Below are positions 63,050 through 64,000 of a DNA stretch of 64,000 nt, piece after piece. The notes under the pieces were generated by a model. The model was not told the origin of the DNA and ran no database searches. It saw only the letters and a program-made list of their open reading frames with translations. The position numbers were made by a program, and so were the translations under genes. Where the stretch lies: the NCBI RefSeq assembly GCF_958295425.1, contig NC_081135.1, positions 24,491,613 to 24,555,612 on the forward strand. The letters are read 5' to 3'. The stretch is from Solea solea. Lineage: Eukaryota > Chordata > Actinopteri > Pleuronectiformes > Soleidae. The first letter of the stretch is position 1. The number at the start of each line of letters is the position of its first letter.

Positions 63050-63779
63050 AAAAGGTCCAGTGTGTAACATTTAGGGGGGGTTACTGGCAGGAATCGAATA
63101 AACTACCCAGTATGTAAGTTTATTTAAGTGTATATGAGTCTATGATCGCTTCAAAGGTCTGGACACACTCTGCAAGAACAGAGAAATGTGTTCTTCTTCT
63201 TCTTCTTCTCGAGGTGGCAAGAACAAGAACAAAGTCAGTTCTAGCCAGGACATTTCATACTTCGCGAGAAACTCAAGTGCAGAACTCCTGGGGAGTCCTC
63301 AGAGGGAATGACAACATTTCCGCATTAACCACGACCACTTAAAATTACTGGCCAATCACACAATAGTTGTCGGACATGGGAAAATAATGACGTCATTCTT
63401 TTCTCGCAGCCATGCGGAGTACGTACAGACTCAAAGCCTTTTTATATGTGCTTTGGACAAGGGGCCTTGCTTTACTGGGGCCACCATCTTATGCCACCAT
63501 ATTGGTACAGCAGCCCAAACGGACATGCAGTTTGCATTTGGTTTGTATGCTACACAAACAAAGAATAACATAATTCAGGTGCATAAGCCAACAAAGAAGA
63601 AGCAGGAACCAGCAGAGAGAAACAAGGACAGTGGAACAGAGGAGTGAGTTGTGAAAGTGTTTAAATCCTCTCTAGTATGCGAAGGCCACCATAGTAACCT
63701 GAGAAAGGGAAGGGTGAGGAGTCCTTTAGTTGCACTCTGCATTCTCACCATTAGATGTCAGTGTTTCTTACACACTGGT
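63050..63779 (+). repeat. Short inverted-repeat element, second copy (with palindromic right end)
   Basis: Left end 'aaaaggtccagtgtgtaaca' at about 63051; body shared with the ofd1-intron copy ('tatgtgctttggacaagggg', 'gccaccatcttatgcc', 'acagcagccc', 'ctagtatgcgaaggccacc'); right end 'cttacacactggtcc'. No transposase frame, so non-autonomous. Confidence 0.65.
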
Positions 63780-63810
63780 CCAGTGTGTAAGAAATACTGA
63801 CATCTAATGG
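63748..63810. repeat. Near-perfect 31-bp-arm palindrome
   Basis: Left arm 63748-63778 and right arm 63780-63810 are reverse complements with one mismatch and a single T between them. The arms are the terminal sequence of the inverted-repeat element. Confidence 0.95.
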
Positions 63811-64000
63811 ACATCTTTGAGGCTGGTCACGAATGTCTGTGATTCATAAAACTTGAAATAAGCAGTAAAAACAACACAAACTGCATTTTAAAAAGGACAT
63901 GACAAACACTTATTCATGAATGTCCAATATTGTTTTTGATCTCAAAAGTGTACGGCACATGTAAATATAGTCATAGTTCCTCTAATTGGATTAGTATACC

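Larger units (their letters stand above)
56093..64000. other. Non-coding DNA upstream of gpm6b
   Basis: About 7.9 kb with no gene that I recognise. It contains (TC)n at 57791-57835, (GT)n at 58131-58151, a long G-run near 58697-58721, a degenerate SINE-like piece near 61.5 kb and an inverted-repeat element at 63.05-63.8 kb. It may include further gpm6b promoters or 5' exons, but none could be supported. Confidence 0.5.

Overview
The window is vertebrate, and specifically teleost (probably percomorph) nuclear DNA. Its genes have introns with GT-AG borders. The gene order tlr8 - tmsb4x - egfl6 - rab9a - trappc2 - ofd1 - gpm6b matches the conserved block on human Xp22. The dispersed repeats are types familiar from fish genomes. 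The species cannot be fixed from sequence alone.

Layout. 1-4.1 kb: tlr8 (+), an endosomal Toll-like receptor whose body is one long coding exon, followed by a TA/CATA microsatellite. 4.8-6.0 kb: tmsb4x (+), a three-exon actin-sequestering peptide gene with a compact CRE/octamer/TATA promoter. 6.0-17.5 kb: non-coding, with relic repeats. 17.6-25.3 kb: egfl6 (+), 12 exons, a secreted EGF/RGD/MAM matrix protein. 26.9-28.5 kb: rab9a (+), coding region in one exon. 29.4-31.1 kb: trappc2 (-), tail-to-tail with rab9a; one of its introns is a U12-type AT-AC intron holding a Tc1-like relic. 31.3-34.8 kb: an unusual 3.5 kb unit bounded by inverted repeats of about 185 bp. It holds a small multi-exon gene (+) whose product resembles the C-terminal domain of PWWP3A/MUM1. 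35.2-44.1 kb: ofd1 (+), 21 coding exons, a centriole/cilium protein. 44.1-51 kb and upstream: gpm6b (-), a four-transmembrane proteolipid gene, tail-to-tail with ofd1; a candidate two-residue first exon lies at 56.09 kb. 51-64 kb: non-coding, presumed gpm6b intron and upstream sequence, with microsatellites and several relic repeats.

The genes do not form one pathway. tlr8 is innate sensing. rab9a and trappc2 act in membrane traffic. ofd1 acts at centrioles. egfl6 is matrix, gpm6b is neural membrane. The order is inherited synteny. The clearest departures from the expected block are the inverted-repeat-bounded PWWP3-like gene between trappc2 and ofd1, and the apparent lack of a TCEANC-like gene between egfl6 and rab9a.

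Coding coordinates come from reading splice sites and keeping frame by eye. UTR limits are approximate.
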